NCBI RefSeq assembly: GCF_030826625.1
Contig: NZ_JAPJNQ010000080.1
Coordinates: 1-6,143 of the forward strand
DNA length: 6,143 nt
Direction: 5' to 3'
DNA from: Corynebacterium sp.
Lineage (GTDB): Bacteria; Actinomycetota; Actinomycetes; Mycobacteriales; Mycobacteriaceae
Positions 1 through 6,143 of the stretch are shown one piece after another (within the stretch, counting starts at the first letter, position 1; each line of letters begins with the position of its first letter). The position numbers and the translations under genes were made by a program. The notes beneath the pieces were generated by a model. It was not told the DNA's origin, searched no databases, and saw only the letters and a program-made list of their open reading frames with translations.

Positions 1-346
1 GCTCACGATTAACATAAGTGCCGTTTAACGATCCGACGTCGACTACTTCGAATTCACCGTTGTTCAAACGGAATTCTGCATGGCGACGTGACACTGTGAC
101 ATCATCCAAGAAAATGTCCGCTTCTGGGTGGCGACCAGCAGTCGTGGTTTCTTGATCAAGCAAGAACCGTGCACCCGCATTTGGGCCACGCTTAACCACC
201 AGCAACGCCACGCCTTCGGCAAGATTGTCAGTGTTTTCTGCTACGGAAGCGGAACCGGCATTGGATTCCATCTCTTTAATTAAATCCGCACGGAAGACTG
301 AGGTCGTCTCCGCTTGTTGCTCCGGAGTACCGGTGTTTTCGCTCAT
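1..346 (-). CDS. odhI: OdhI, FHA-domain inhibitor of 2-oxoglutarate dehydrogenase (3' end cut off by window edge)
   Basis: The first 115 residues of a protein that is about 143 residues long in C. glutamicum; the C-terminus lies beyond the left edge. I translated it from an ATG at 346-344 that has a strong AGGAGG-like ribosome binding site six bases upstream. The N-terminus carries the ETTSVFRADL motif, with Thr14 and Thr15 at the positions that PknG and other Ser/Thr kinases phosphorylate in the known protein. The forkhead-associated domain follows from about residue 47, with the conserved phosphothreonine-binding residues visible: Gly71-Arg72, Ser86-Arg87-Arg88-His89 and Asn108-Gly109. In the known family (OdhI, GarA in mycobacteria) the unphosphorylated cytoplasmic protein binds and inhibits the E1 subunit OdhA, steering 2-oxoglutarate towards glutamate; phosphorylation makes the FHA domain bind its own tail and releases the enzyme. 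Identification is by recalled sequence similarity and is very secure. Confidence 0.97.
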   Translation of the reverse strand, partial: MSENTGTPEQQAETTSVFRADLIKEMESNAGSASVAENTDNLAEGVALLVVKRGPNAGARFLLDQETTTAGRHPEADIFLDDVTVSRRHAEFRLNNGEFEVVDVGSLNGTYVNRE

Positions 347-352
347 GATCTT

Positions 353-358
353 TCCTCC
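353..358 (-). promoter_or_regulatory. Ribosome binding site of odhI
   Basis: The minus strand reads GGAGGA six bases before the ATG at 346. This near-consensus Shine-Dalgarno sequence fixes the odhI start and implies efficient translation, unlike the weak site in front of secA2. Confidence 0.85.
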
Positions 359-389
359 GCATCCTCGGAAATATTGTCGTTGTTAATCC

Positions 390-395
390 ATCATA
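390..395 (-). promoter_or_regulatory. Probable -10 element of the odhI promoter
   Basis: The minus strand reads GCTATGATGG, and TATGAT matches the corynebacterial SigA -10 pattern (TANANT). Transcription would start near 382-384 and give a leader of about 37 bases ending in the odhI ribosome binding site. The hexamer 17 bases upstream (TCTCGT) does not resemble TTGACA, but -35 elements are poorly conserved in this genus. This supports separate transcription of odhI from secA2, although read-through is not excluded. The call rests on pattern only. Confidence 0.5.
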
Positions 396-405
396 GCGCC
401 TAACG

Positions 406-442
406 CGAAGCGACGAGAGTCGATGCGTGAATCTGTGCTTCG
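406..442. repeat. Nested inverted repeats upstream of the odhI -10 element
   Basis: An outer perfect 6-base inverted repeat (CGAAGC at 406-411, GCTTCG at 437-442) encloses an inner 4-base hairpin (CGAC at 411-414, GTCG at 419-422, loop GAGA). They share base 411. The structure lies 11 to 47 bases upstream of the probable -10 and covers the -35 region, where a regulator could bind. It is not followed by a T-run in the direction of transcription, so it is not an intrinsic terminator of secA2. It may be chance. Confidence 0.3.
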
Positions 443-479
443 AAAAACAAACAAAATGCCATGAATGTGATTAAGCGAT

Positions 480-2780
480 TTAACGGAATAAATTGCCAAT
501 GCCTGATAGTGCGGAATTACCAGATCCCGCCAACGGGTTATCAGAGACCATGTATGTCCACGTCGCCGATGGTCGAGCCAGGCCATCGTCGGCAAGATGG
601 GCCCCCTCACTATCGATGGTAACCTCACAGAAACTCTTGCGTGCAGCTTCGACTCCCCGACGCACGATTTCTTTGAACTCCCGCACGGCAATTCGGTGAT
701 ATTCATCAACCGGTGTCTCTCGGGCAATCGCACGCAAATGGATTGATTCACGAACATCGTCCATGTGCTCGAGGTGATCCGCCCATGCTAAATCCAGGTG
801 ATAGAGCATGATTTCTTTGCTGGCAGCGACTAAAACCTCATGGTCAATACCTGCCTGTCGTAGCTGCTCAGCGCGCTCTGGCTCATACTCTGCTAGTTCT
901 TCCCAAGCTCTGGCCGTATCCAACAATGTGGTGCGGCGTTCGTCGATGATCACGCGTTGATCCGCCAACAATTTGTTGTACTTCCAGGTCTGGCTATGGA
1001 TCTCCAGCAGCTGAGCTTCAGTCACCCGCTGGCAGTGAGCGATGAAATCCACGATCCGTGGCGAATCAATCCGACCATGCTCATCCGGCCGGGCTTCAAC
1101 CGATTCGCCTGCCCCACCAGTAACCACCACGTCATCTTCCAAAGACACGAAAAACAGGCTCAAGCCGGGATCCCCCTGTCGACCTGCACGTCCACGCAGC
1201 TGGTTATCCAGCCGCGAGCTGCGATGCCGGGTGGTTCCCAATACGGCTAAGCCACCTGCTTGCTTCACCTCGTCGTAATACTCGCCATCAGTACCACCCA
1301 GTTTGATATCGGTACCGCGACCAGCCATTTGCGTCGATACAGTCACGCGACCTGGCATACCAGCTTCGGCGACGATGGCTGCTTCCTCGGCGTCATTTTT
1401 CGCGTTCAACACTCGCGCGTGGATCCCTCGCTGCGCTAATGCTTCTTCCAGGCTCTCCGATTCCGCCACGTCTTGCGTGCCGATCAGCACCGGCTGGTTC
1501 TGCGCGTGCAACAATGCGATTTCTTCAACCAACGCCTGATTTTTCTCCGCGATCGTGGCATAGATGTGGTCGGCCTCGTCGAAACGCTGCACCGGCTTAT
1601 TGGGTGCGATCTCTGAAACATACAGCCCATAGAACTCACGCAGCTGGTCGGTGGCTTCTACCGCGGTGCCAGTCATCCCACACAGTTGCGGATAGCGACG
1701 CATTAGCTCCTGAATGGTCAGAGTGTCTAGGATGCGACCGCCCTCTGTAACCTTCAGGCCTTCTTTTTCTTCCACCGCTGCTTGCAGCCCGTCGGGCCAA
1801 CGTTGCAGGTCTGCGATGCGGCCTTTCGAAGTGTCAATCAGCTTAATCTCACCATCGTGTACCAGATAATGAATGTCGCGAATCAACAGCGCTTTCGCGT
1901 GCAGCGCAAGGTTAACCCGCACGAGCGTGGCGCCAATGTGTTCGTCGCTATACAACGACTCGATGCCGAGGTATCGCTCTACCCGCGCTGCACCCTCATC
2001 AGTGAGGAAAACGTTACGGCCATCCGCATCGATGGTGTAATCGCGTTCGGCCTGCAGTTGCGCGACCACCGAGGTCACACGAGCATCGGTGGCTTGATCC
2101 GGGCGCGTGCCGGCAAGCACGAGCGGCACGAGCGCTTCGTCGACAAGCACGGAATCGGCCTCGTCAACCAAAGCGACCTCTGCCTGTTGGAATACAGCCT
2201 GATCACGAGAGCTAATTTGGTTATCTCGCAGCACATCAAAGCCAAGCTCTTTGACCGGGGCATAAACCACATCGGCGCCATATGCTCGTCGACGCTGCTC
2301 AGCCGTCATAGATTCTGTCACCGCGGCAACAACCAACCCGAAGCTTTCTACTAGCGGACGCATCCACTCGGCATCGCGGCGTGCCAAATAATCATTCACC
2401 GTCACGACGTGCACACGCTTACCGCTGAGTGCTAACCCCGTCGCGGCCATTGCGCCGACCAAGGTCTTGCCTTCACCAGTAGCCATGTGGATGACATCGC
2501 CGCTGAGCAAGCGCAAGACCGCTTGAGATTGCACATCGAACGGACGCAGTCCCAAATGCCGTGAACTTGCAGTCGCCAATACTGCTAAAAACGTCGACTT
2601 ATCAGCAATTTCACCTTTGGCATCTATGGTGGCACGAGCTCGCTCAGCAAGTTCAGCATCGCTCAAGGCCTCCAAATCAGCTGCCTGCTGCTGGGCCTGG
2701 TCGACGATTTTTCGGGACTGCTTTTCGTGTTTCGCCGATTTTGCGCCCAGCGCGTTCCAGAACCAGTCAAATTTTGCCAC
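480..2780 (-). CDS. secA2: SecA2, accessory preprotein translocase ATPase
   Basis: A 766-residue SecA-family motor ATPase that drives export of a subset of proteins through SecYEG. The DEAD-type motor is complete: Walker A MATGEGKT at residues 99-106, TVNDYLARRDAEWM at 117-130 (SecA signature region), Walker B DEAD at 196-199, CGMTGTA at 357-363, TQMAGRGTDI at 473-482 and QLRGRAGRQGDPG at 517-529, the arginine-finger region of the second nucleotide-binding fold. It is well short of housekeeping SecA1 (about 850 to 950 residues) and ends in NPLAGSGNSALSGIGNLFR with no cysteine-rich zinc-binding tail; both traits, and the sequence as I recall it from C. glutamicum (763 residues), fit actinobacterial SecA2. 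The start is GTG at 2780; an in-frame TGA nine bases upstream rules out a longer product. The best upstream purine run, AAAGGG at 2793-2798, is 12 bases from the start, so translation initiation looks weak. It sits between an exported lipoprotein esterase and odhI, 110 and 133 bases away. Confidence 0.97.
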   Translation of the reverse strand: MAKFDWFWNALGAKSAKHEKQSRKIVDQAQQQAADLEALSDAELAERARATIDAKGEIADKSTFLAVLATASSRHLGLRPFDVQSQAVLRLLSGDVIHMATGEGKTLVGAMAATGLALSGKRVHVVTVNDYLARRDAEWMRPLVESFGLVVAAVTESMTAEQRRRAYGADVVYAPVKELGFDVLRDNQISSRDQAVFQQAEVALVDEADSVLVDEALVPLVLAGTRPDQATDARVTSVVAQLQAERDYTIDADGRNVFLTDEGAARVERYLGIESLYSDEHIGATLVRVNLALHAKALLIRDIHYLVHDGEIKLIDTSKGRIADLQRWPDGLQAAVEEKEGLKVTEGGRILDTLTIQELMRRYPQLCGMTGTAVEATDQLREFYGLYVSEIAPNKPVQRFDEADHIYATIAEKNQALVEEIALLHAQNQPVLIGTQDVAESESLEEALAQRGIHARVLNAKNDAEEAAIVAEAGMPGRVTVSTQMAGRGTDIKLGGTDGEYYDEVKQAGGLAVLGTTRHRSSRLDNQLRGRAGRQGDPGLSLFFVSLEDDVVVTGGAGESVEARPDEHGRIDSPRIVDFIAHCQRVTEAQLLEIHSQTWKYNKLLADQRVIIDERRTTLLDTARAWEELAEYEPERAEQLRQAGIDHEVLVAASKEIMLYHLDLAWADHLEHMDDVRESIHLRAIARETPVDEYHRIAVREFKEIVRRGVEAARKSFCEVTIDSEGAHLADDGLARPSATWTYMVSDNPLAGSGNSALSGIGNLFR

Positions 2781-2890
2781 GCTCGTTCAACACCCTTTCG
2801 GTCGTGAAATAACAAATACCCAGTCTACTGACTGTCTGCTCTACAAGATCTACTGTGCTGAATATGCACCAAACCCAGCGATTACGGATT
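2781..2890 (-). promoter_or_regulatory. Leader between esterase and secA2, with possible secA2 promoter
   Basis: This 110-base gap has no gene. A possible -10 element, TAGACT on the minus strand (2827-2822), would give a leader of about 35 bases to the GTG of secA2; no good -35 partner is visible. The element lies inside a short inverted repeat (CAGTC at 2821-2825, GACTG at 2830-2834). A 7-base direct repeat TCTACTG occurs at 2824-2830 and 2849-2855, and GTGC/GCAC arms 7 bases apart lie at 2855-2869. No T-run hairpin follows the esterase stop, so read-through from upstream is possible. The promoter is a weak call. Confidence 0.3.
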
Positions 2891-3898
2891 CTAGGATCCG
2901 GGACGGCCCGGGATGCGGAAGAAGTCCAAAATTTTATCGGTAGCGAAGTTCTCCGGCATCGCATCCGTGCGGTTTCCGCTATAGCCAGGCCAGGTATGTC
3001 GCCCACCGTTGATGCGAATATGATCGACCGGCGCCACACAATCACGGTAGATAGTACGTTCTGCACCACCGATTAACCGCTGGTGCTCTACATTGCCCCG
3101 ACAGTGATTGCGTTGGGCTGCCACGTCCATGATTTCGGGAACAGACAGGAATTTTGTATCGTGGCGTTTTCCGCCGCTATAACTGACCACTTGATCGTCG
3201 GTGCCGTGAATATCGAGATGTCCGACGGTGCCAGGATCACAGTTTTCAACAACCTTGCTGTAATAAGCCGCTGAGACGGTAGCGATAGCCGCGAACTGCG
3301 CGGGGCGCTGGCAGGCAAGATATTGTGCGAAGCCACCACCATTCGAAAAGCCAACGGCATACAGCTGGCTATCATCGATCGCCCAGGTACGCCGCGCAGA
3401 ATTGATGATCTCGTCAACAAACTGCAGGTCTTCTTCCCCACTCGCAGTCGCATACGGGGCAGGCGCCCAGGACTTTTTATCTGCATTCGGCGGCCGACTC
3501 GGGGCACCGTCAGGATAGATGGAGATCGCCTGTGCGGCATCAAAATGCGTGGCGGTTGCCATGGCTTGCCCGTTTTGTCCCCACCCATGGAATGTCAGAA
3601 TCAGCGGCCAAACTTGACTGGGATCGTAGTTTTCCGGCAGATGCACTAAATAACTGCGCCCACTCGGCAGGTTGATGCGAGTGGTCTCGCCAGGCAGTGC
3701 CCCCGCGACGGGTGCACCTGTCGGGTGTGGAAACGCCAACATTTCGCGGCCCAAGGCCTGGGCGTGCTCATCTCCGGTGGCTGCAGATTGCGAGGTGGAT
3801 TCGTCGGCTTCCAGCAAACTGCAACTGCTCACGCAAACCGCAAGTACGCTGAATGCACCTACGATGTACTTGCGCACGTACCGGGGTGTGCCTGCCAT
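2891..3898 (-). CDS. Lipoprotein alpha/beta-hydrolase, LpqC / PHB-depolymerase-like esterase
   Basis: A 335-residue exported, membrane-anchored hydrolase. The N-terminus is a typical lipoprotein signal: basic RYVRKY, a hydrophobic stretch at about 12-23, then lipobox VSSC with Cys26 as the probable diacylated residue. A Ser/Ala/Glu-rich linker leads into an alpha/beta-hydrolase domain from about residue 70. Visible catalytic features are HGWGQNG (104-110, oxyanion-hole region), the nucleophile elbow GFSNGG with Ser185, HGTDDQV (231-237, probable acid Asp235) and GGRHTWPG with His301. Cys266 and Cys287 are placed to form a disulfide, as is usual outside the cytoplasm. This pattern belongs to the esterase-PHB/feruloyl-esterase group (COG3509, LpqC in mycobacteria); the natural substrate is unknown, and real PHB degradation is unlikely to be implied by the name. 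It lacks the GxSMxG pattern of mycolyltransferases. Start: ATG at 3898 with AGAAAGAG eight bases upstream; a GTG at codon 8 would still leave a complete signal peptide. It follows the ABC gene by 77 bases and precedes secA2. Confidence 0.88.
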   Translation of the reverse strand: MAGTPRYVRKYIVGAFSVLAVCVSSCSLLEADESTSQSAATGDEHAQALGREMLAFPHPTGAPVAGALPGETTRINLPSGRSYLVHLPENYDPSQVWPLILTFHGWGQNGQAMATATHFDAAQAISIYPDGAPSRPPNADKKSWAPAPYATASGEEDLQFVDEIINSARRTWAIDDSQLYAVGFSNGGGFAQYLACQRPAQFAAIATVSAAYYSKVVENCDPGTVGHLDIHGTDDQVVSYSGGKRHDTKFLSVPEIMDVAAQRNHCRGNVEHQRLIGGAERTIYRDCVAPVDHIRINGGRHTWPGYSGNRTDAMPENFATDKILDFFRIPGRPGS

Positions 3899-3975
3899 AC
3901 CTCTCGCTCTTTCTACCTTTCCTGCTTTTCTGCGCTAACAACCAAACCCATTTTGACCTAAAACCAAAGTGTGGC
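3899..3975 (-). other. Gap between ABC transporter and esterase genes
   Basis: These 77 bases hold no gene. Purine-rich sequence near the esterase start (AGAAAGAG, 8 bases before the ATG) can serve as its ribosome binding site. I see no convincing -10 element and no hairpin with a T-run: the only candidate just after the ABC stop has a 4-base stem including one G-T pair. The esterase may therefore be cotranscribed with the ABC genes, but a degenerate promoter cannot be excluded. Confidence 0.4.
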
Positions 3976-5820
3976 TTAACGACCAACACTCCAAGCCTGC
4001 CACAGCTCAGTATAGCGACCACCGGCAGCAACCAACTCGTCATGCGCACCTTGTTCAATCACTTTGCCGCCATCCATCACGACGACGCAATCAGCCTGCG
4101 CGGCCTGGTCCAACCGATGCGCCACGATAATCGCCGTGCGCCCCGCAGTCACCGCAGCAGCACCAGCTTCCAGCTCTCCCGCACCGACCGATCCAGCCTC
4201 AGCAGTGGCCTCATCCATGATCACCAACGACGGGTCTGCCAACAACACCCGCGCCAGCGCCAGCTGTTGAGCTTCCACCGGCCCCAACTGTTGCCCACGC
4301 GCGCCAACCTCGGTATCCAAACCGTCGGCAAGCTCGTCAAACCACCCGGCTTCAACCGTTTCCAGAGCCACAAGCAGCTCGGCATCCGAGGCATCTGGAC
4401 GCGCCAAGGTGAGATCCTCGCGCAACGTACCAGAAAAGACGTAGACATCTTGCGAGACCATCGCCAAACGCCCCACCCGTTCACGGTCAGACAGCTCAGC
4501 AACCTCGGTGCCGTCGACAAGCACCGCACCCGAATCCGGTACCCGCAAGCCAGCCACTAACGCCGCCAACGTGGTTTTCCCGGCACCAGAAGCACCGACC
4601 ACAGCAACCGTCGCACCAGCAGGGATATCGAGGCTCACCTGGTCGACTGCCAACTGCGCAGGCTCTGCGTTGGCCGTGGAATAACCGCCAGTGGAATAAC
4701 CGAAAGACACATTCTTGACGACGACCTCACCGCGCGCAGGCCCAGCGCCTGCATCCGGCACCGGCCGCGGCGGACGAGCAATCACTCCCGCAATACGGCT
4801 CAACGACGCATACCCGGCTTGTACCGTGTCCAGCACCCGCATCAACGCCATGATCGGGCCACGCAAGCGAATCAACATCAACAACGCAGCGGTCACCGCA
4901 CCCACGGTCAACACCCCACGGTCGACGACAAAAAAGCCCACCAGCAGGCCGCCGAACAGCAGTAAAAACTCAGCCAGCCACACCCACAGGCTCAGCGTCA
5001 TCATCGTCCGCCGCGCAGAATACCCATAGGTCACAACATCGGTAGAAGTTTCATGCACGCGCTGGTGCATCGCCTCTTCCCAGCCATAAGCGCGCACCGT
5101 CGGTCCACCATGAATAGCCTCCAACACGCGTCGGGCACGTTGCGCCATCGATTCTCGTTGGGCGACATACCTGGCAGGCGCTACCTGCAAATAACGCCGC
5201 ACCGAGAGCCAATAGATCGGCGCCACCACCACGATGACCGCGATAAACTGCCAGTCGATCGCCAATAACGCGATCGCGGTCGCAATCACCATGAACACTG
5301 ATTTCGACAACACCGGCACGGTCTCGCTCACCGCAGCCGACAGCTCTGCGACATCGTCAGTCGCCCGCGAGACCAAATCCCCGGAACCGGCAGCTTCCAC
5401 CTCATGGGCAGGCAAACGCAGCGCAGTACCCACCATGGTTTCACGCAGATTCGAAATCACGCGCTCAATTAATTTTCCAATGACGTAGAGCCCACCCGCA
5501 GAAAGCACCGCAGAAGCCAGCGCCAAAACCACCAGCCACACCGCGATCATCATGATGCTGCCATCATCAGCAACGACCTCATCGACGATGCGCCCCAACT
5601 GCCGCGGCACCAAAACGTTGGCAAACGCGCCGGTGGTGAGCAAGAACATCGCCAGCCAAAACTCACGACGCGCTCCGGGGATACGACGAATCTGCGTGGC
5701 GACGATGCGACGCACGGTAGAAAACGACGCCGTCGGAAACCGAGCTGGATTCGCCGCAGCCGTGTCCGCTGCGCCCCTGTCCGGTGCGCTGTCTCGTGGT
5801 TGCGGTTGCGAACTCATCAT
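3976..5820 (-). CDS. ABC exporter half-transporter (permease-ATPase fusion), second subunit of a heterodimer
   Basis: A 614-residue fusion of a type IV exporter membrane domain and an ATPase domain. After a polar, Pro/Ala-rich N-terminal extension of about 50 residues, hydrophobic helices lie near 54-74, 91-113, 170-188, 190-206, 275-298 and 303-317, so six membrane spans are expected. The nucleotide-binding domain runs from about 364: A-loop aromatic near Tyr375, Walker A GASGAGKTT (409-417), Q-loop Gln457, Walker B LVIMDE with Asp536 and catalytic Glu537, and H-loop His568. The ABC signature is degenerate: LGPVE (512-516) replaces LSGGQ, and the D-loop reads AEAGS instead of SALD. The upstream gene overlaps it and supplies the intact signature, so the two almost certainly work as a heterodimer in the cytoplasmic membrane. 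The substrate cannot be told from sequence; drug, lipid or peptide export are all possible. Two adjacent ATG codons (5820 and 5817) compete as the start. Confidence 0.93.
   Translation of the reverse strand: MMSSQPQPRDSAPDRGAADTAAANPARFPTASFSTVRRIVATQIRRIPGARREFWLAMFLLTTGAFANVLVPRQLGRIVDEVVADDGSIMMIAVWLVVLALASAVLSAGGLYVIGKLIERVISNLRETMVGTALRLPAHEVEAAGSGDLVSRATDDVAELSAAVSETVPVLSKSVFMVIATAIALLAIDWQFIAVIVVVAPIYWLSVRRYLQVAPARYVAQRESMAQRARRVLEAIHGGPTVRAYGWEEAMHQRVHETSTDVVTYGYSARRTMMTLSLWVWLAEFLLLFGGLLVGFFVVDRGVLTVGAVTAALLMLIRLRGPIMALMRVLDTVQAGYASLSRIAGVIARPPRPVPDAGAGPARGEVVVKNVSFGYSTGGYSTANAEPAQLAVDQVSLDIPAGATVAVVGASGAGKTTLAALVAGLRVPDSGAVLVDGTEVAELSDRERVGRLAMVSQDVYVFSGTLREDLTLARPDASDAELLVALETVEAGWFDELADGLDTEVGARGQQLGPVEAQQLALARVLLADPSLVIMDEATAEAGSVGAGELEAGAAAVTAGRTAIIVAHRLDQAAQADCVVVMDGGKVIEQGAHDELVAAGGRYTELWQAWSVGR
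4676..4702 (-). repeat. 15-base-period direct repeat inside the ABC gene
   Basis: The 12-base sequence GTGGAATAACCG occurs at 4676-4687 and again at 4691-4702 (plus-strand reading), a period of 15 bases. It encodes a doubled GYST motif (residues 374-377 and 379-382) in the loop between the A-loop region and the start of the beta-strand before Walker A. Because the period is a multiple of three, the frame is kept. Confidence 0.85.
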
Positions 5821-6143
5821 GCCTCCTGGCCTGTGCTGTCACTGGTGACGACATAATCAGCAACATCGCGCCACGCCGGCGAGGAGCTATACACCACCGT
5901 CGTCATCCCGCGCCGGGCTTGCGCCACGCGTTGGGCGATGGTGTGCTCGGTAACTGAATCGACCGCCGTGGTGGGGTTATCCAGAATCAACACCTCGGCC
6001 TCACGCGCAATCGCTCGTGCCAAAGCAACGCGCTGGCGTTGTCCACCAGATAAATCGCCGTCCTCGTCGCCGACTCGTCGTTGCGCGCCACCAGGAATAT
6101 CGTCGGCTGCAGCAACCTCCAGAGCTTTGGCGACGCGTTGGCT
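5817..6143 (-). CDS. ABC exporter half-transporter, first subunit of the heterodimer (C-terminal 108 residues only)
   Basis: An open frame enters from the right edge and ends with TGA at 5819-5817; its membrane domain and Walker A lie outside the window. In the visible 108 residues the ABC signature is canonical (LSGGQRQRVALARAI, window residues 31-45), but Walker B reads VLILDNPTTAVD (51-62), with Asn56 where the catalytic Glu normally stands. The switch region reads TTVVYSSSP, with Ser in place of the H-loop His. These losses mark the ATPase half that forms the degenerate site in asymmetric ABC exporters. The stop overlaps the ATG of the next gene (ATGA, or TGATG if the second ATG is used), so the pair is one operon with coupled translation. 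The TTG near 6023 is an internal leucine codon within the signature-helix region, not a start. Confidence 0.9.
   Translation of the reverse strand, partial: SQRVAKALEVAAADDIPGGAQRRVGDEDGDLSGGQRQRVALARAIAREAEVLILDNPTTAVDSVTEHTIAQRVAQARRGMTTVVYSSSPAWRDVADYVVTSDSTGQEA
5822..5827 (-). promoter_or_regulatory. Ribosome binding site of the second ABC gene, inside the end of the first
   Basis: The minus strand reads AGGAGG, 1 base before the ATG at 5820 and 4 bases before the ATG at 5817. The spacing favours the second ATG. The site lies within the last codons of the preceding gene, which points to translational coupling of the two subunits. Confidence 0.75.

Noticed and set aside
443..458. T-rich stretch (minus strand) after the secA2 stop as an intrinsic terminator
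   Set aside because: No stable GC-rich hairpin precedes the T-run; the nearby inverted repeat lies downstream of it in the direction of transcription.
383..757. A 124-codon minus-strand frame running from the end of secA2 into the odhI promoter region
   Set aside because: It overlaps the conserved SecA2 C-terminus in another frame and has no recognisable domain. Its stop lies next to the odhI promoter only by chance.
1782..2354. A 190-codon plus-strand open frame inside secA2
   Set aside because: It lies wholly opposite the conserved SecA motor domain, shows no family motif, and is the kind of antisense frame expected from the codon use of the real gene.
2854..2870. GlxR (cAMP receptor) site in the secA2 leader
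   Set aside because: The sequence begins with TGTG and ends with GCAC, but the half-site spacing and the TCACA arm do not fit the TGTGA-N6-TCACA consensus.
3088..3588. A 166-codon minus-strand frame inside the esterase gene
   Set aside because: It overlaps the catalytic part of the esterase in another frame and has a composition rich in Arg, Pro and Ser without motifs; the esterase frame carries the full triad.
3853..4560. A 235-codon plus-strand open frame opposite the end of the ABC gene and the esterase start
   Set aside because: It is rich in His, Arg, Pro, Gln and Ser with no recognisable domain, and it lies opposite a well-supported ABC ATPase domain. It spans the intergenic gap without any upstream ribosome binding site that stands out.

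Overview
The window reads as chromosomal core DNA of a Corynebacterium. The evidence is the partial OdhI at the left edge, which closely matches the OdhI protein I remember from C. glutamicum, including the N-terminal ETT phosphorylation motif and the FHA core. Next to it is an actinobacterial-type SecA2. The moderate base composition (not computed) would suit the C. diphtheriae/C. ulcerans/C. pseudotuberculosis group, but I cannot name the species from this alone.

All five genes lie on the minus strand, so transcription runs from right to left. In that order they are: the C-terminal end of a first ABC exporter half (window edge to 5817); a second, complete ABC exporter half (5820 to 3976), which overlaps the first by a few bases; a lipoprotein esterase of the LpqC/PHB-depolymerase type (3898 to 2891); secA2 (2780 to 480); and the first 115 residues of odhI (346 to the left edge). 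The gaps are short (77, 110 and 133 bases). I see no RNA gene, mobile element, CRISPR array or plus-strand gene, and no convincing intrinsic terminator.

The two ABC halves form a heterodimer of the asymmetric kind: the defects in one nucleotide-binding domain are complementary to those in the other, leaving one intact and one degenerate ATP site. The esterase is an exported, lipid-anchored hydrolase. SecA2 is the accessory export ATPase. OdhI is the phospho-switchable inhibitor of 2-oxoglutarate dehydrogenase. OdhI has its own recognisable promoter-like element and a strong ribosome binding site, so it is probably expressed independently of secA2.

I did not find evidence of an undescribed system. 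The points most worth checking are the asymmetric ABC pair with a small in-frame repeat before its Walker A motif, the linkage of secA2 with odhI (the target of PknG, a kinase tied to SecA2 in mycobacteria), and the inverted repeats in the leaders of odhI and secA2.
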